A stretch of 64,000 bases of DNA. It comes from Mesorhizobium sp. WSM4313 (GTDB lineage: Bacteria > Pseudomonadota > Alphaproteobacteria > Rhizobiales > Rhizobiaceae). The position numbers were made by a program, and so were the translations under genes. The first letter of the stretch is position 1; the number at the start of each line of letters is the position of its first letter. Under the pieces are notes generated by a model. The model did no database searches. It was given only the letters and a program-made list of their open reading frames with translations, and had not been told where the DNA came from. Of this stretch, positions 33,949 to 42,379 are shown piece by piece. The stretch is from NCBI RefSeq assembly GCF_002294725.1, contig NZ_NSFT01000009.1:1-64000 (forward strand), given 5' to 3'.

Positions 33949-35921
33949 TCCTCGTCCTCCGGATCGCCCTTGGGCCAGAACCATCCGATCAAGGTGATGG
34001 CGATCGGCGCGGCGCCCCACACGATCGCCCAGGGCGTGAAGATCGAGTAGAGGAAGGTGCCGCCGACGGCGATCGCCGCCAGCAGCGGCCAGATCGACGG
34101 CGTCGCAGATTTCTCGCGGATGTCGGGATGGGCTTCCGCCACCGTCGAGACGACCAACTCGCGCACGTCGACGCGAAGCCCGGTCGCGACGGGGAGCGCC
34201 TCGCGTTGGGCCCAGAGCGGCTCGACATTCGTCACGATCGGAATGCGCGCGAAATTGTAGCTGGGCGGCGGCGAGGACGTCGCCCATTCGAGCGTGCCGG
34301 CGTCCCAGGGATTGTTGCCGGCAGGCGCACCCCTCAATGCGCTGTGGACGAGGTTGAAGGCAAACAGCACGAAGCTCAGGAAGAAGAGCACCGCGCCGGC
34401 GCTGATGAAGAAATTGATGTTCCCCCAGCCGAGCTCGGCCGGATAGGTGTAGACCCTGCGCGGCATGCCCCACAGGCCGACGATATGCATGGGGAAGAAG
34501 GCCGCGTTGAAGCCGACCATCGCCAGCCAAAAGTGCCAACGCCCGAGGCGCTCGCTCATCATGCGGCCGGTGATTTTGGGGAACCAGAAATAGGCTGCCC
34601 CGAGCAGCGGAAAGACCGAGCCGCCGATCAGCACGTAATGGAAGTGAGCGACGACGAAATAGGTGTCGTGGACCTGCAGGTCGAGCGGCACGGAGGCGAG
34701 CATGACGCCGGTGAGGCCACCGATGACGAAGATGAAGAAAAAGCCCAACACGAACAGCAGCGGGGTACGGATCACCGGCCTGCCGTCCCACAAAGTCGCC
34801 AGCCAGCAAAATATCTGCACGCCGTTAGGGATGGCGATCATCATGCTAGACGCGGTGAAGAAGCTGGCGCCGAGTTTCGGAAGTCCCGTCGCGAACATAT
34901 GGTGGACCCAAAGGCCGAACGACAGGAAACCGACGGCGATAAGCGACAGAACCAGCCCGAGATGACCGAAGGCCGGGCGCCGCGCGAAGGCGGGGATGAT
35001 GGCGGACACCATTCCTGTCGCCGGCAGGAAGATGATGTAGACTTCGGGATGTCCGAAGAACCAGAAAAGATGCTGGAACAGCAGCGCGTCGCCGCCTTCC
35101 GCCGGGTTGAAGATATGCGTGCCGACGAGCCGGTCGAGGATCAGGAAGGTCGAGGTGACCATTACCGCCGGCATGGCGAAGACGACGACGAAGGACGTGA
35201 CCAGCAATGCCCAGACGTAGAGCGGGATCTTGTCGAGCGACATGCCGGGTGCCCGGTGCTTGAACACGGTGACGATTGTCGCGACGGCGACCGCCAGGGA
35301 TGATACCTCAGTATAGGTGATCATCTGCGCCCAGACGTCGGCGCGCTTGCCTGGAGCGTATTCCGGCCCGGACAGCGGCACATAGGCGAACCAGCCGACA
35401 TCCGGCGCCATCGAGAGGGCGAAGGACACCCAGGCGAAGAGGCCTCCTGAGACATAGACCCAATAGCTGAAGGCATTGAGGCGCGGAAAGGCGATGTTGC
35501 GGGTGCCTACCATTAAGGGCACCAGATAGATCCCTGTCGCCTGGACGATGGGCACAGCGAACAGGAACATCATGGTGACGCCATGCATTGTAAACAGCTG
35601 GTTGTAGAGATCCGGCCCGATCAGGCCGCGCCGCGGACCCGAGAGTTGGATGCGCATGACAACGGCGTTGAGGCCGCCCAAACACAGAAACAGAAAGGCG
35701 GTGATCAGGTATCGGCGGGCGATGACCTTATGGTCGACGCTCGACAGCGCGCCGATGATACCGGGAGGCGTGCGCCATGTCCGCGCCAGCCAGCGATGCA
35801 GGCTGGCATCGTCCAAGCCGGTGTCGCGCGGTCCGTCGCGTTCGGGGGTGATATCGCCTTTGGCGGACGCTTCCCGCTCGGGCCGCAGATCGCGTTCGCT
35901 GGTGATATCGGCGCTGCTCAT
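33945..35921 (-). CDS. coxA: Cytochrome c oxidase subunit I
   Basis: A 658-residue catalytic subunit with 12 or more membrane helices. Haem and copper ligands are present: MHGVTMMFL (low-spin haem His), FWFFGHPEVYI (CuB His with the cross-linked Tyr), and HDTYFVVAHFHYV (CuB His pair region, haem a3 and haem a ligands). The Glu of GHPEVY suggests the usual A-type proton channel architecture. An N-terminal hydrophilic, charged extension of about 45 residues and a long C-terminal soluble-plus-helix extension are present. Start ATG 35921 overlaps coxB by 4 bases; the much longer open frame is spurious. Confidence 0.95.
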   Translation of the reverse strand: MSSADITSERDLRPEREASAKGDITPERDGPRDTGLDDASLHRWLARTWRTPPGIIGALSSVDHKVIARRYLITAFLFLCLGGLNAVVMRIQLSGPRRGLIGPDLYNQLFTMHGVTMMFLFAVPIVQATGIYLVPLMVGTRNIAFPRLNAFSYWVYVSGGLFAWVSFALSMAPDVGWFAYVPLSGPEYAPGKRADVWAQMITYTEVSSLAVAVATIVTVFKHRAPGMSLDKIPLYVWALLVTSFVVVFAMPAVMVTSTFLILDRLVGTHIFNPAEGGDALLFQHLFWFFGHPEVYIIFLPATGMVSAIIPAFARRPAFGHLGLVLSLIAVGFLSFGLWVHHMFATGLPKLGASFFTASSMMIAIPNGVQIFCWLATLWDGRPVIRTPLLFVLGFFFIFVIGGLTGVMLASVPLDLQVHDTYFVVAHFHYVLIGGSVFPLLGAAYFWFPKITGRMMSERLGRWHFWLAMVGFNAAFFPMHIVGLWGMPRRVYTYPAELGWGNINFFISAGAVLFFLSFVLFAFNLVHSALRGAPAGNNPWDAGTLEWATSSPPPSYNFARIPIVTNVEPLWAQREALPVATGLRVDVRELVVSTVAEAHPDIREKSATPSIWPLLAAIAVGGTFLYSIFTPWAIVWGAAPIAITLIGWFWPKGDPEDEE

Positions 35922-36931
35922 TTCAGCCCCTCGAGATAGGCGACGATGGCGTTGAGCTCGTCGCCGCTCAGATCGGCTACCGGCATGTGAGAACCCGGCT
36001 TGATGCCTTGCGGGTCCGCTATCCAGGCGGCGAGATTGCCGCGGCTCATCGTCAATGTTCCGGCCGCAAGCGTTTGCCGGCTGGCTATATGCGTCAGGTC
36101 GGGAGCGACCGTTCCGCCTGCGGGGGTGCCGCCGACTTTGTGACACATGACGCAAGGGCGTTTCAGGAACAGGTCCTCGCCTGCCTTGGCCTCGTCGCTC
36201 ATTGGAGCGGCGGCTGGTTGCAGCTGATCGTTCCACCAGGCGTCGAACTTTTCGCGCGGTTCGGCGATGATGAAGGTGCCCATGTTGGCGTGCTGCGCGC
36301 CGCAGAACTCGGCGCATTGGCCACGATAGACGCCCGGTTTATCGGCCTTGATGTCGAGCACGTTCATGTGGCCCGGAATGAGGTCGAGCTTGCCGGAAAG
36401 GCTCGGCACCCAGAAGGAGTGAATCACGTCGGTCGAGGTGATAAGAAGCCGCACCGGCTCGCCGGCTGGAATGTGGATCTCGTTCGCCGTGGTCAGGATG
36501 TGGCTCGGTGTGGCATCCTCGTAGCGCACCTCCCACCACCATTGATGACCGGTGATCCGAATGGTCAGCGCGGCGTCCGAGCCGATCGCGGCGAGCGTCC
36601 TGTTGGCGAAGAAGCTTAGCAGAGTGAGGCCGACCAGGATCACGGCGGTCAGCCCGATAGCGGTCATCACCACGCGCAGCTTGCGATTGTCGGCATCGGC
36701 GTCGATTACAAGCGGCTCGGCGCGCTCTCGTGGCCGCATCATCAATGGCAAGGCAAGAGCGATCATCACCAGCACCCACACCGCCGCGCACAGGCCGGTG
36801 AAGAACCAGATCAGCCATGCGAGCTCACTTGCCGCGGGACCTTTCGGGTCGAGCGCCGATTGCCAGCCTGCGCATCCCTGAAGAAACAGGGCGATTGCCG
36901 TGGCGAATGCAATCGGGGCGAAGCGTTTCAC
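35918..36931 (-). CDS. coxB: Cytochrome c oxidase subunit II with fused cytochrome c (caa3 type)
   Basis: A 337-residue lipoprotein-like subunit II: LFLQGC gives a lipobox Cys19, two membrane helices follow (about 37-60 and 88-110), then the cupredoxin domain with the CuA site (TDVIHSFWVPS and GQCAEFCGAQHANM: two Cys, Glu, two His, Met). From about 245 a fused c-type cytochrome follows, haem motif CVMCH with Met in GSHMPVADL as ligand. The fusion defines a caa3-type oxidase that accepts electrons through its own haem c. It overlaps the preceding cytochrome c gene by 4 bases. Confidence 0.95.
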   Translation of the reverse strand: MKRFAPIAFATAIALFLQGCAGWQSALDPKGPAASELAWLIWFFTGLCAAVWVLVMIALALPLMMRPRERAEPLVIDADADNRKLRVVMTAIGLTAVILVGLTLLSFFANRTLAAIGSDAALTIRITGHQWWWEVRYEDATPSHILTTANEIHIPAGEPVRLLITSTDVIHSFWVPSLSGKLDLIPGHMNVLDIKADKPGVYRGQCAEFCGAQHANMGTFIIAEPREKFDAWWNDQLQPAAAPMSDEAKAGEDLFLKRPCVMCHKVGGTPAGGTVAPDLTHIASRQTLAAGTLTMSRGNLAAWIADPQGIKPGSHMPVADLSGDELNAIVAYLEGLK

Positions 36932-37461
36932 GGCGACTTCCCCAGCGTGGCGGCATTCGGCATACGATTTTCCGATGGATGCGCCATCATGTCGTCATTG
37001 CGCGACGGCGCGGCGGAGGAAGGCGCGTTGCCGCTCAACGAGCGAACGAAGGCCGCAAGCTCCCAGATCTGGTCGTCCGGGATCTTGTCGCGGAAGCTGG
37101 GCATTCCGTTCGGCCGCCCGTCGCGGATCGTGGCATGAATGCTTTCCATAGAGCTGCCATAGATCCATTTTTCGTCCATCAACGCCGGGCCCATGCCGCC
37201 GCCGCCATTGGCATGGCATCCTGAGCAGTTGAACCAACCGAACAGGCGCTTGCCTTCGCTCAGATGAAAGGCATTGGCCTCGAAGCTCGCCGCTTTGTTG
37301 TCTGTGGGGGAGGGCCGCTGCCCGCCGGGTTCCAGCGTTGTCACCGGCGTCGGCTGCTCGCCCGAGCCGAGAGCCGATTGCGGGCGCGTATCCCGCTCCT
37401 CGCGCTGGCAGGCCACGAGCATCAGCACCACAGGAAACAGCACAGCGACAGCGCACCTCAT
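36928..37461 (-). CDS. c-type cytochrome, probable XoxG-like electron acceptor
   Basis: A 177-residue cytochrome c. The N-terminus MRCAVAVLFPVVLMLVAC fits a lipoprotein signal (Cys18). The single haem motif CSGCH (NCSGCHANGGGGMGP) is at about residue 87, with LMDEKWIYG and NGMPSFRDKI supplying the axial Met. This resembles the cytochrome class found beside XoxF-type methanol dehydrogenases. Position between xoxJ and coxB suggests it carries electrons from the PQQ enzyme to the caa3 oxidase. ATG 37461 overlaps the xoxJ stop by 4 bases. Confidence 0.88.
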   Translation of the reverse strand: MRCAVAVLFPVVLMLVACQREERDTRPQSALGSGEQPTPVTTLEPGGQRPSPTDNKAASFEANAFHLSEGKRLFGWFNCSGCHANGGGGMGPALMDEKWIYGSSMESIHATIRDGRPNGMPSFRDKIPDDQIWELAAFVRSLSGNAPSSAAPSRNDDMMAHPSENRMPNAATLGKSP

Positions 37462-38327
37462 CGCACCGTGCTCCCCGAAGCATCGAGGCGCGGCACGCCA
37501 TACTGCGCCAGCAATGCGTCGATCTCGGCCTTGTGCTTGGCCAAGGCAGTGTTGACGTCGCCGCGCAACGCGTCGTCCTCGCGCCGCACGCCCATCGAAA
37601 TATCGTAGATCATGGGTAATTGCGGTCCGTCGATGCGAGGCGCAACCGGCGTGATCCGGAGCGGGACCTTCTGCTTCTGGGCAAAATAGCCGGCAAGCGG
37701 GCCCCATACCACGGCTAGGTCGATCTCGCCGCTCGCCACCGCCTCGACGATGCGGGCCGGCGGATTGGGGGCGGAGTAGTCGCCATAGACCGGATAGCCC
37801 ACCAAGTGACCGATGATGCCGCGGCGGCCGAGCGCCTGGACCGGAGGCGAGTTGGCCCCGTCGTCGCCGATGAGTTGAACGCCGATGCGCATGTAGCGCA
37901 GCCGCGGGTCGTTGAAGGAGGCCACGTCGGGACCGTCCTGGCGGGTCACGAAGACATAGGACGATCGGTAGTAGGGAGTGGTGGTGCGCAGCATTTCGAG
38001 ATTGGCCGGCGTGCCGGGCACGAGATCGCAGAGACCCGCCTTCAGCGTGTTGCGCACGAAGCCGCGGCGCTGCGCCCACCAGGTGTAGGTCAGCTTCGCG
38101 CCGAGATCGGCGGCGATGATTTCGGCGATCCTGTTCTCGAATCCCTGTCCGGCTGCATTGGAAAAGGGCAGGTTGTTAGGGTCGGCGCAGACCCTGAGTT
38201 CACGAGCGCCGGCCGTCGCCGGAAAGAGCAGCAAGGCGAGCGCGGTGATGCCGAGCGCTATCGGCGGGAAAGCCTTCCGCGCCACGCTGTGGATCACACC
38301 GAACACATCAGGGCAGCCGGAACACAT
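37458..38327 (-). CDS. xoxJ: XoxJ/MoxJ-type periplasmic protein
   Basis: A 289-residue periplasmic solute-binding-like protein with a signal peptide (hydrophobic IALGITALALLLFPATAGA, mature ARELRVCADPNNLPFSNAAG). The quinoprotein-dehydrogenase-associated subfamily is recognised by VCADPNNLPFSN, WWAQRRGFVRNTLKAG and CDLVPG. XoxJ is thought to help activate the dehydrogenase. The ATG at 38327 overlaps the end of xoxF by 20 bases and has GGGAGG 9 bases upstream, which supports this early start even though it gives a long n-region. Confidence 0.9.
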   Translation of the reverse strand: MCSGCPDVFGVIHSVARKAFPPIALGITALALLLFPATAGARELRVCADPNNLPFSNAAGQGFENRIAEIIAADLGAKLTYTWWAQRRGFVRNTLKAGLCDLVPGTPANLEMLRTTTPYYRSSYVFVTRQDGPDVASFNDPRLRYMRIGVQLIGDDGANSPPVQALGRRGIIGHLVGYPVYGDYSAPNPPARIVEAVASGEIDLAVVWGPLAGYFAQKQKVPLRITPVAPRIDGPQLPMIYDISMGVRREDDALRGDVNTALAKHKAEIDALLAQYGVPRLDASGSTVR

Positions 38328-40140
38328 AGAGCGTGCCTCCCGCCGTGGTCGCGTTCTTCAGGTCCTTCATCGCATTGACGAAACCGAGCGCGGCGGTGGC
38401 ATCACGCGGGTCGAGGTCGCCCGAAACGATGGCGCCTGCCCAACCGCCGACGCCGGACAAGATGGCGACGTATTGGTGGCCGTCCGGGCCGCGATAGGTG
38501 ATGGGCTGGCCGATAATGCCGGACGAGGTCTTGAACTGCCAGAGCAGGTCGCCGGTCTTGGCGCTCACCGCCTTGAACCAGCCTTCCATCGTTCCATAAA
38601 AGACCACATCGCCGGCGGTAACGACCGCGCCGCTCCACACCGGGAAATTCTCCTTGAGGCTCCAGGCGGGTTTTTCGGCCGCGATATCCCACGCCGTGAA
38701 GGCGCCGCGATTGCCGCCCGGCCCCGCGATCATGCGGACGTTCATCCCGACGTAGGGCGTGCCGGCGATGTAGTTCACCTCGACGCCTTCTTCGTCCATG
38801 CACAGATTGTTGTGCGGGATGTAGAGCAGGCCGGTGTTCGGAGAGAAGGCGGAAGGCTGCCAGTCCTTGAGGCCCGACGCGGTCGGGCAGATGTCGCGAA
38901 CGACCTTGCCGGTGCCCGTCAGCTTGTCCGGGTTCTCGATCAGGCGGCCGGTCTTGAGATCCACGCCCTTGCTGGAGTTGACGGGGCCATAAGGCTTTGC
39001 GGACAGGACCTCGCCGGTGGTGCGATCAAGGACGTAGAGATAGCCGTTGCGTTCCGGCCGGACCAGCACCTTGCGCGGCTTGCCCTGCCAGTTCATGTCG
39101 AGCAGGATTTGCTCGTTGATGCCGTCATAGTCGTGCAGGTCGTGCGGGGTCCACTGGTAGAACCATTTCGCCGCTCCGGTATCGGGATCGCGGGCGAAAA
39201 TGCCCGATGTCCATTTGTTGTCGCCGGGCCGCAGATCGGGATTCCAGGGGCCGGGATTGCCGGTGCCGTGGAAGATAAGATTGAGATCCGGATCGTACGA
39301 AATCCAGCCCCACATGTTGCCGCCGCCGATCTTCCAGGCCTCCGGCGGCCATGTCGTGACGCCGAGATCTTTGCCTTTGTCCATGTCGTAATGCGGCTTG
39401 AAGTCCGGGCCGATCAGCACCTCCTTGTCGGGGCCGGTGTTGTAAGCCGTCCAGACGACATGACCGTCGCCAGCGTCGAGCGCCTTGACCCAGCCGCGAA
39501 CGCCCATCTCGCCGCCGGAATTGCCGACCAGCACTTTGCCTTTCACCACAAGCGGCGCCATGGTGATGGTTTCGCCGATATTGATGTTGCCGACATGCGC
39601 GTTCCAGACCGGCTGGCCGGTGTTCGCATCGAGCGCGATGGTGTGGCCGTCGAGCGTGTTGAAGAAGATGCGGCCATCCGCGAAAGCCGCGCCGCGGTTG
39701 ACGACGTCGCAGCAGGCAACCCCTTGCGCGGCGGGCTCAGGATTGGGTTCGTATTTCCATTTCATCGGCGCGCCGGGCTTGGAGAGATCGAGCGCGTAGA
39801 CGATGTTGGGAAACGGGCTCACGATGTACATCGTGCTGCCGACCACCAAGGGCGCCGCTTCCTGGCCCTTGTTCACCCCGGTCGAGAAGGTGAAGGCGAC
39901 CTGCAGATTCTTGACGTTGCCTTCATTGATCTCGGCGAGCTCGCTATAGCGGGTCGAGGCGTAGTTCTTGGCGGGCATCGTCCATTGCCCGTCATCGGGC
40001 GGCGCGGCCGCGGCAGGCGGTGAGATCGCGGGTGCCGGCGGCGATTCCGAAGCGGCTGTCAGCAAGGGGGCGCAGACCAACAGCATCGCTGCAATGGCGC
40101 CCGGAGAATGTTTTCGGGGCGCCGACGAGCGCTTGGTCAT
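38308..40140 (-). CDS. xoxF: PQQ-dependent alcohol dehydrogenase, XoxF-like (lanthanide type)
   Basis: A 610-residue periplasmic eight-blade propeller enzyme oxidising methanol or another primary alcohol. After the signal peptide (about 1-30) come the vicinal disulfide Cys143-Cys144 (GVACCDVVNRG) that stacks on PQQ, metal ligands Glu211 (SGGEMGVRGW) and Asn295 (GTGNPGPWNP), and the catalytic Asp337 followed by Asp339 in HDYDGIN. The second Asp is the known marker of lanthanide-dependent enzymes; calcium MxaF enzymes have Ala. XoxF versus ExaF/PedH cannot be fully settled by eye; neighbours xoxJ and cytochrome c favour XoxF. ATG 40140 has GGGGAAG upstream; a coupled ATG at 40185 is possible. 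Confidence 0.92.
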   Translation of the reverse strand: MTKRSSAPRKHSPGAIAAMLLVCAPLLTAASESPPAPAISPPAAAAPPDDGQWTMPAKNYASTRYSELAEINEGNVKNLQVAFTFSTGVNKGQEAAPLVVGSTMYIVSPFPNIVYALDLSKPGAPMKWKYEPNPEPAAQGVACCDVVNRGAAFADGRIFFNTLDGHTIALDANTGQPVWNAHVGNINIGETITMAPLVVKGKVLVGNSGGEMGVRGWVKALDAGDGHVVWTAYNTGPDKEVLIGPDFKPHYDMDKGKDLGVTTWPPEAWKIGGGNMWGWISYDPDLNLIFHGTGNPGPWNPDLRPGDNKWTSGIFARDPDTGAAKWFYQWTPHDLHDYDGINEQILLDMNWQGKPRKVLVRPERNGYLYVLDRTTGEVLSAKPYGPVNSSKGVDLKTGRLIENPDKLTGTGKVVRDICPTASGLKDWQPSAFSPNTGLLYIPHNNLCMDEEGVEVNYIAGTPYVGMNVRMIAGPGGNRGAFTAWDIAAEKPAWSLKENFPVWSGAVVTAGDVVFYGTMEGWFKAVSAKTGDLLWQFKTSSGIIGQPITYRGPDGHQYVAILSGVGGWAGAIVSGDLDPRDATAALGFVNAMKDLKNATTAGGTLYVFRLP

Positions 40141-40181
40141 CGGGGCTTCCCCGCAGGATCGTACCGGTTGCGCTGCTTGCT

Positions 40182-40964
40182 TCATTTCGGCGTCGAACCT
40201 CCGACGCCGGAACCGATTTCCGCCGCTATATCGGCCTCGTGCCCGGCACAAAGCGGGTGGCCCCAGCCCGAGGCGCTTTTCCCGCCGGGATCAAGATCGT
40301 AGATGATGGCATCCTTGCGGTTGGGATTGACGCCCGCCGGAACCTTATCGAACCCCAGGGCGGCGCGAACGCGCCAGGCGACGTTGTGGTCAGCGCAGGA
40401 GGAATCGCCGCTGATCCCGAGGCCACCGACGATCGCCTTGCCGTCGTAGAGAGCCAGGCCCCCGCCGAACACGACGACGCCGCCGATCGGCTCGCCGATC
40501 AGCGGATCGTTGGCGCTGCCGAACGTCTTGGGGTCGCCTGTGTAAGCCGCTGCCTGGTTGACGGGATTGGTGGTCTGCAGGCCGAACAGCGGTCCGCCTG
40601 GTTGCACCCCGGCATAGAGATTGGCTGTCGACAGCGCCATGTTCACTAGGCTGAGGCCATTGGCCGTGTTGGCCTTCTGGGCCGCGATCAGCCGGCTGCC
40701 CGGCCATTGCGCATCGGCCGTGGGTCCACTGAAGGCAACGGCGCAGACGGTGCCGTCGCGGGCAACGATTGCCGCCCATTCATTGGTCTCGAAGCCGCCA
40801 TTCGCGGGGCCGCCGCTCGCCTTGACGTTGGCCTTCAAGGCCGAAAGCAGCTTGTCGTGATCGGCCGGGCAGGGCGCTTGCGCGTGAGCGGCGTTTTGCT
40901 GCGTCGAGCCAAACGCCAAGACCAGAAGGCCCAAAGCTAGCAACGAAAACCGACGATGAGCCAT
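40182..40964 (-). CDS. GlcG/HbpS-like exported haem-binding-family protein
   Basis: A 260-residue protein with signal peptide MAHRRFSLLALGLLVLAFGS up to AHAQA. The mature domain is of the GlcG/HbpS (DUF336) family: VCAVAFSG, GSRLIAAQKANTANGLSL, LIGEPIGGVVVFGGGLALYD and GGLGISGDSSCADHNVAWRVRAAL (cited in parts). This family binds haem or small ligands and occurs in several alcohol-oxidation loci. It is the first gene of the ten-gene operon; its stop overlaps a possible early xoxF start. A GGAAC-N18-TT site lies 30 bases before the ATG. The C-terminus carries Cys and His that may add metal sites. Confidence 0.85.
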   Translation of the reverse strand: MAHRRFSLLALGLLVLAFGSTQQNAAHAQAPCPADHDKLLSALKANVKASGGPANGGFETNEWAAIVARDGTVCAVAFSGPTADAQWPGSRLIAAQKANTANGLSLVNMALSTANLYAGVQPGGPLFGLQTTNPVNQAAAYTGDPKTFGSANDPLIGEPIGGVVVFGGGLALYDGKAIVGGLGISGDSSCADHNVAWRVRAALGFDKVPAGVNPNRKDAIIYDLDPGGKSASGWGHPLCAGHEADIAAEIGSGVGGSTPK

Positions 40965-40993
40965 GATCCGGAACAATTTGTTGAATGTTACCG

Positions 40994-41018
40994 AACTGAC
41001 AGCCGGCTGCTTTGTTCC
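40994..41018 (-). promoter_or_regulatory. Candidate EcfG/RpoE2 promoter of the XoxF-caa3 operon
   Basis: Minus strand GGAAC (41018-41014), 18 bases, TT (40995-40994), local -10 AGTT, 30 bases before ATG 40964. Form and spacing equal those at the stress genes; no other promoter is obvious in this gap. Confidence 0.5.
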
Positions 41019-41515
41019 TCCTTCATGAAGAGGTTTATAGCCGACCAAGACCGCTGGCCTGTAAGGACGCCGGGCAGCGGAACCAGTTTGGATCACTGGC
41101 CGCACCAATGCGTCGACGACAGGCCGAATTATGGCGTTGGACAGGCTTGGCCATTTGTTGCGACCGCGGCAGGTAGCAAAGCTACCTGACCTGTCTGAAA
41201 CGCGAATTCCCTGAACCGCTCAGTACGCCGATCGAGATCGAGTTAAGTGGTTACATGCGCTTTTGCCGATTATCCCAGCCTCGCCAGAAATGCCTGGCGC
41301 AAGCAGCTGTTCCGGCGAGGGAAGACGGCCACCACGCTCGAACGCGGACTTGCTTCGCTCAAATCAAATTTTGATCCAAGTACTCGGGCTCGCGCAACAG
41401 GCTGCCGTGACCTGTTCTGGCGTTAGAGCAGCCACCCAACGTCCCCACAGCTTGTTCCTGCCTCGAGCTGGAAGCTCAGAACTTTTTACATTTGCCGGCA
41501 AATCAGGAAGATCAT
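41019..41515. other. Intergenic region upstream of the XoxF operon
   Basis: About 500 bases without a supported gene. Open frames on both strands lack ribosome-binding sites. AAAGCTACCTG and GTAGCAAAGCTACC near 41170-41190 form a short inverted repeat (GGTAGC-AAA-GCTACC, 41170-41184), possibly a regulator site or small hairpin. Confidence 0.4.
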
Positions 41516-41698
41516 ATGCCGCTCGCATTGTTGCCCCTTGGAACAACGATGTTGGCGCATCGTTTGGGGCAGATGGAACAACTTCGCTCAGATTTCGCCG
41601 CAATAGCGCAGCCGGGCTATTGGATCGCTCTCGGACTTCTCATCATCCCTTATGGAGTGGGCGTATTTTTCCTTATTAGGATTTGCCACTGTATGTAA
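41516..41698 (+). CDS. Possible 60-residue membrane protein
   Basis: MPLALLPLGTTMLAHRLGQM onward, with one clear membrane helix near the C-terminus (GYWIALGLLIIPYGVGVFFLI). AGGAAG stands about 7 bases before ATG 41516. No family recognised and no operon context; it lies between the XoxF operon and the integrase relic, a region rich in remnants, so it may not be functional. Confidence 0.4.
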   Translation: MPLALLPLGTTMLAHRLGQMEQLRSDFAAIAQPGYWIALGLLIIPYGVGVFFLIRICHCM

Positions 41699-41890
41699 TT
41701 GCGCGTGTCGTGCGGTCCAGGGGACGCATTGGTAGCTTTAATGGCTAAATCGCCGTTCAAAGGTAGGGCCGAGCGATACGGAGCCATCCTGGAGAGCTTC
41801 TGATCTTTGCCCGCGATAAATCAAGAACTTCGACGCACCCACGTCTATGTTGCGATCAACAAGCGGAAAGCTGGGCATCAAGCATCGACT

Positions 41891-42052
41891 TCACGGAGGC
41901 GCGCGCCGGTGCTTGCCGTCAAAGCGATATGCGAGGCGCCAGAGGCGAGATCCCGTAGGCTGCACCCACAGTTGGAGTCCGCAACTGTCAGAGAGTTTCA
42001 CAAGCTTAGTAGCGGGGCGAGCGTTTCGGCATTTCACATCAGAAAGGGCCAT
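41891..42052 (-). pseudogene. Tyrosine-recombinase (integrase) N-terminal remnant
   Basis: From ATG 42052 the frame reads MALSDVKCRNARPATKLVKL, then SDSCGLQLWVQPTGSRLWRL and AYRFDGK before ending in a stop at 41891. This is the arm-type DNA-binding domain (DUF4102) that begins P4-like and symbiosis-island integrases; the following core and catalytic domains are absent. Only about 50 codons survive. It starts 213 bases from the CCA end of a tRNA-Phe fragment, the usual geometry of an integrase next to its attachment site. It is therefore a relic of an island integrated at tRNA-Phe. Confidence 0.8.
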
Positions 42053-42264
42053 TCGTGAGACCTCCCTTTGGCTGTTTCGATACCAACAGGATGTCCAATA
42101 CCAACGAAAATACCATCCCCACCCTCCGTTGGACCAAATGCACTCGAAACGGCCCAACCGCGCTCAAATTCGCGAACTGACCCGAAAAGGCCAGCAATTT
42201 CAGGCGTTTGCAGAGGCTGCGGCGTAGAAGCTTCGGCGATAGGGACTGTCGGGAGAAGAGGGGA

Positions 42265-42310
42265 TGGTGCCCAGAGGCGGATTCGAACCACTGACACGAG
42301 GATTTTCAGT
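42265..42310 (-). other. tRNA-Phe 3' fragment: attachment site (att) of an integrated element
   Basis: Reading the minus strand from 42310, ACTGAAAATC is the anticodon loop and stem of tRNA-Phe (GAA), followed by the T-arm GGTTCGAATCC (within 42293-42278) and the acceptor end CTGGGCACCA ending at 42265. The 5' half of the tRNA (D-arm, 5' acceptor strand) is missing upstream. A 3' tRNA fragment of this kind is the footprint left by site-specific integration. Phe-tRNA is the known target of Mesorhizobium symbiosis islands. Confidence 0.8.
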
Positions 42311-42379
42311 GAGCGATAGGGCGGTGTTGCCCGGAATACCGACCTTAACAACGTCAGGTGAGACTATAGCGAGCCCAAG

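Noticed and set aside
33945..36317. A 790-codon open frame covering coxA and extending into coxB.
   Set aside because: The real coxA start is ATG 35921, coupled to coxB; the extra codons are coxB read in a different frame.
38116..40023. A 635-codon open frame on the plus strand.
   Set aside because: It lies antisense to xoxF, which has full catalytic motifs and a signal peptide. High GC opens many antisense frames.
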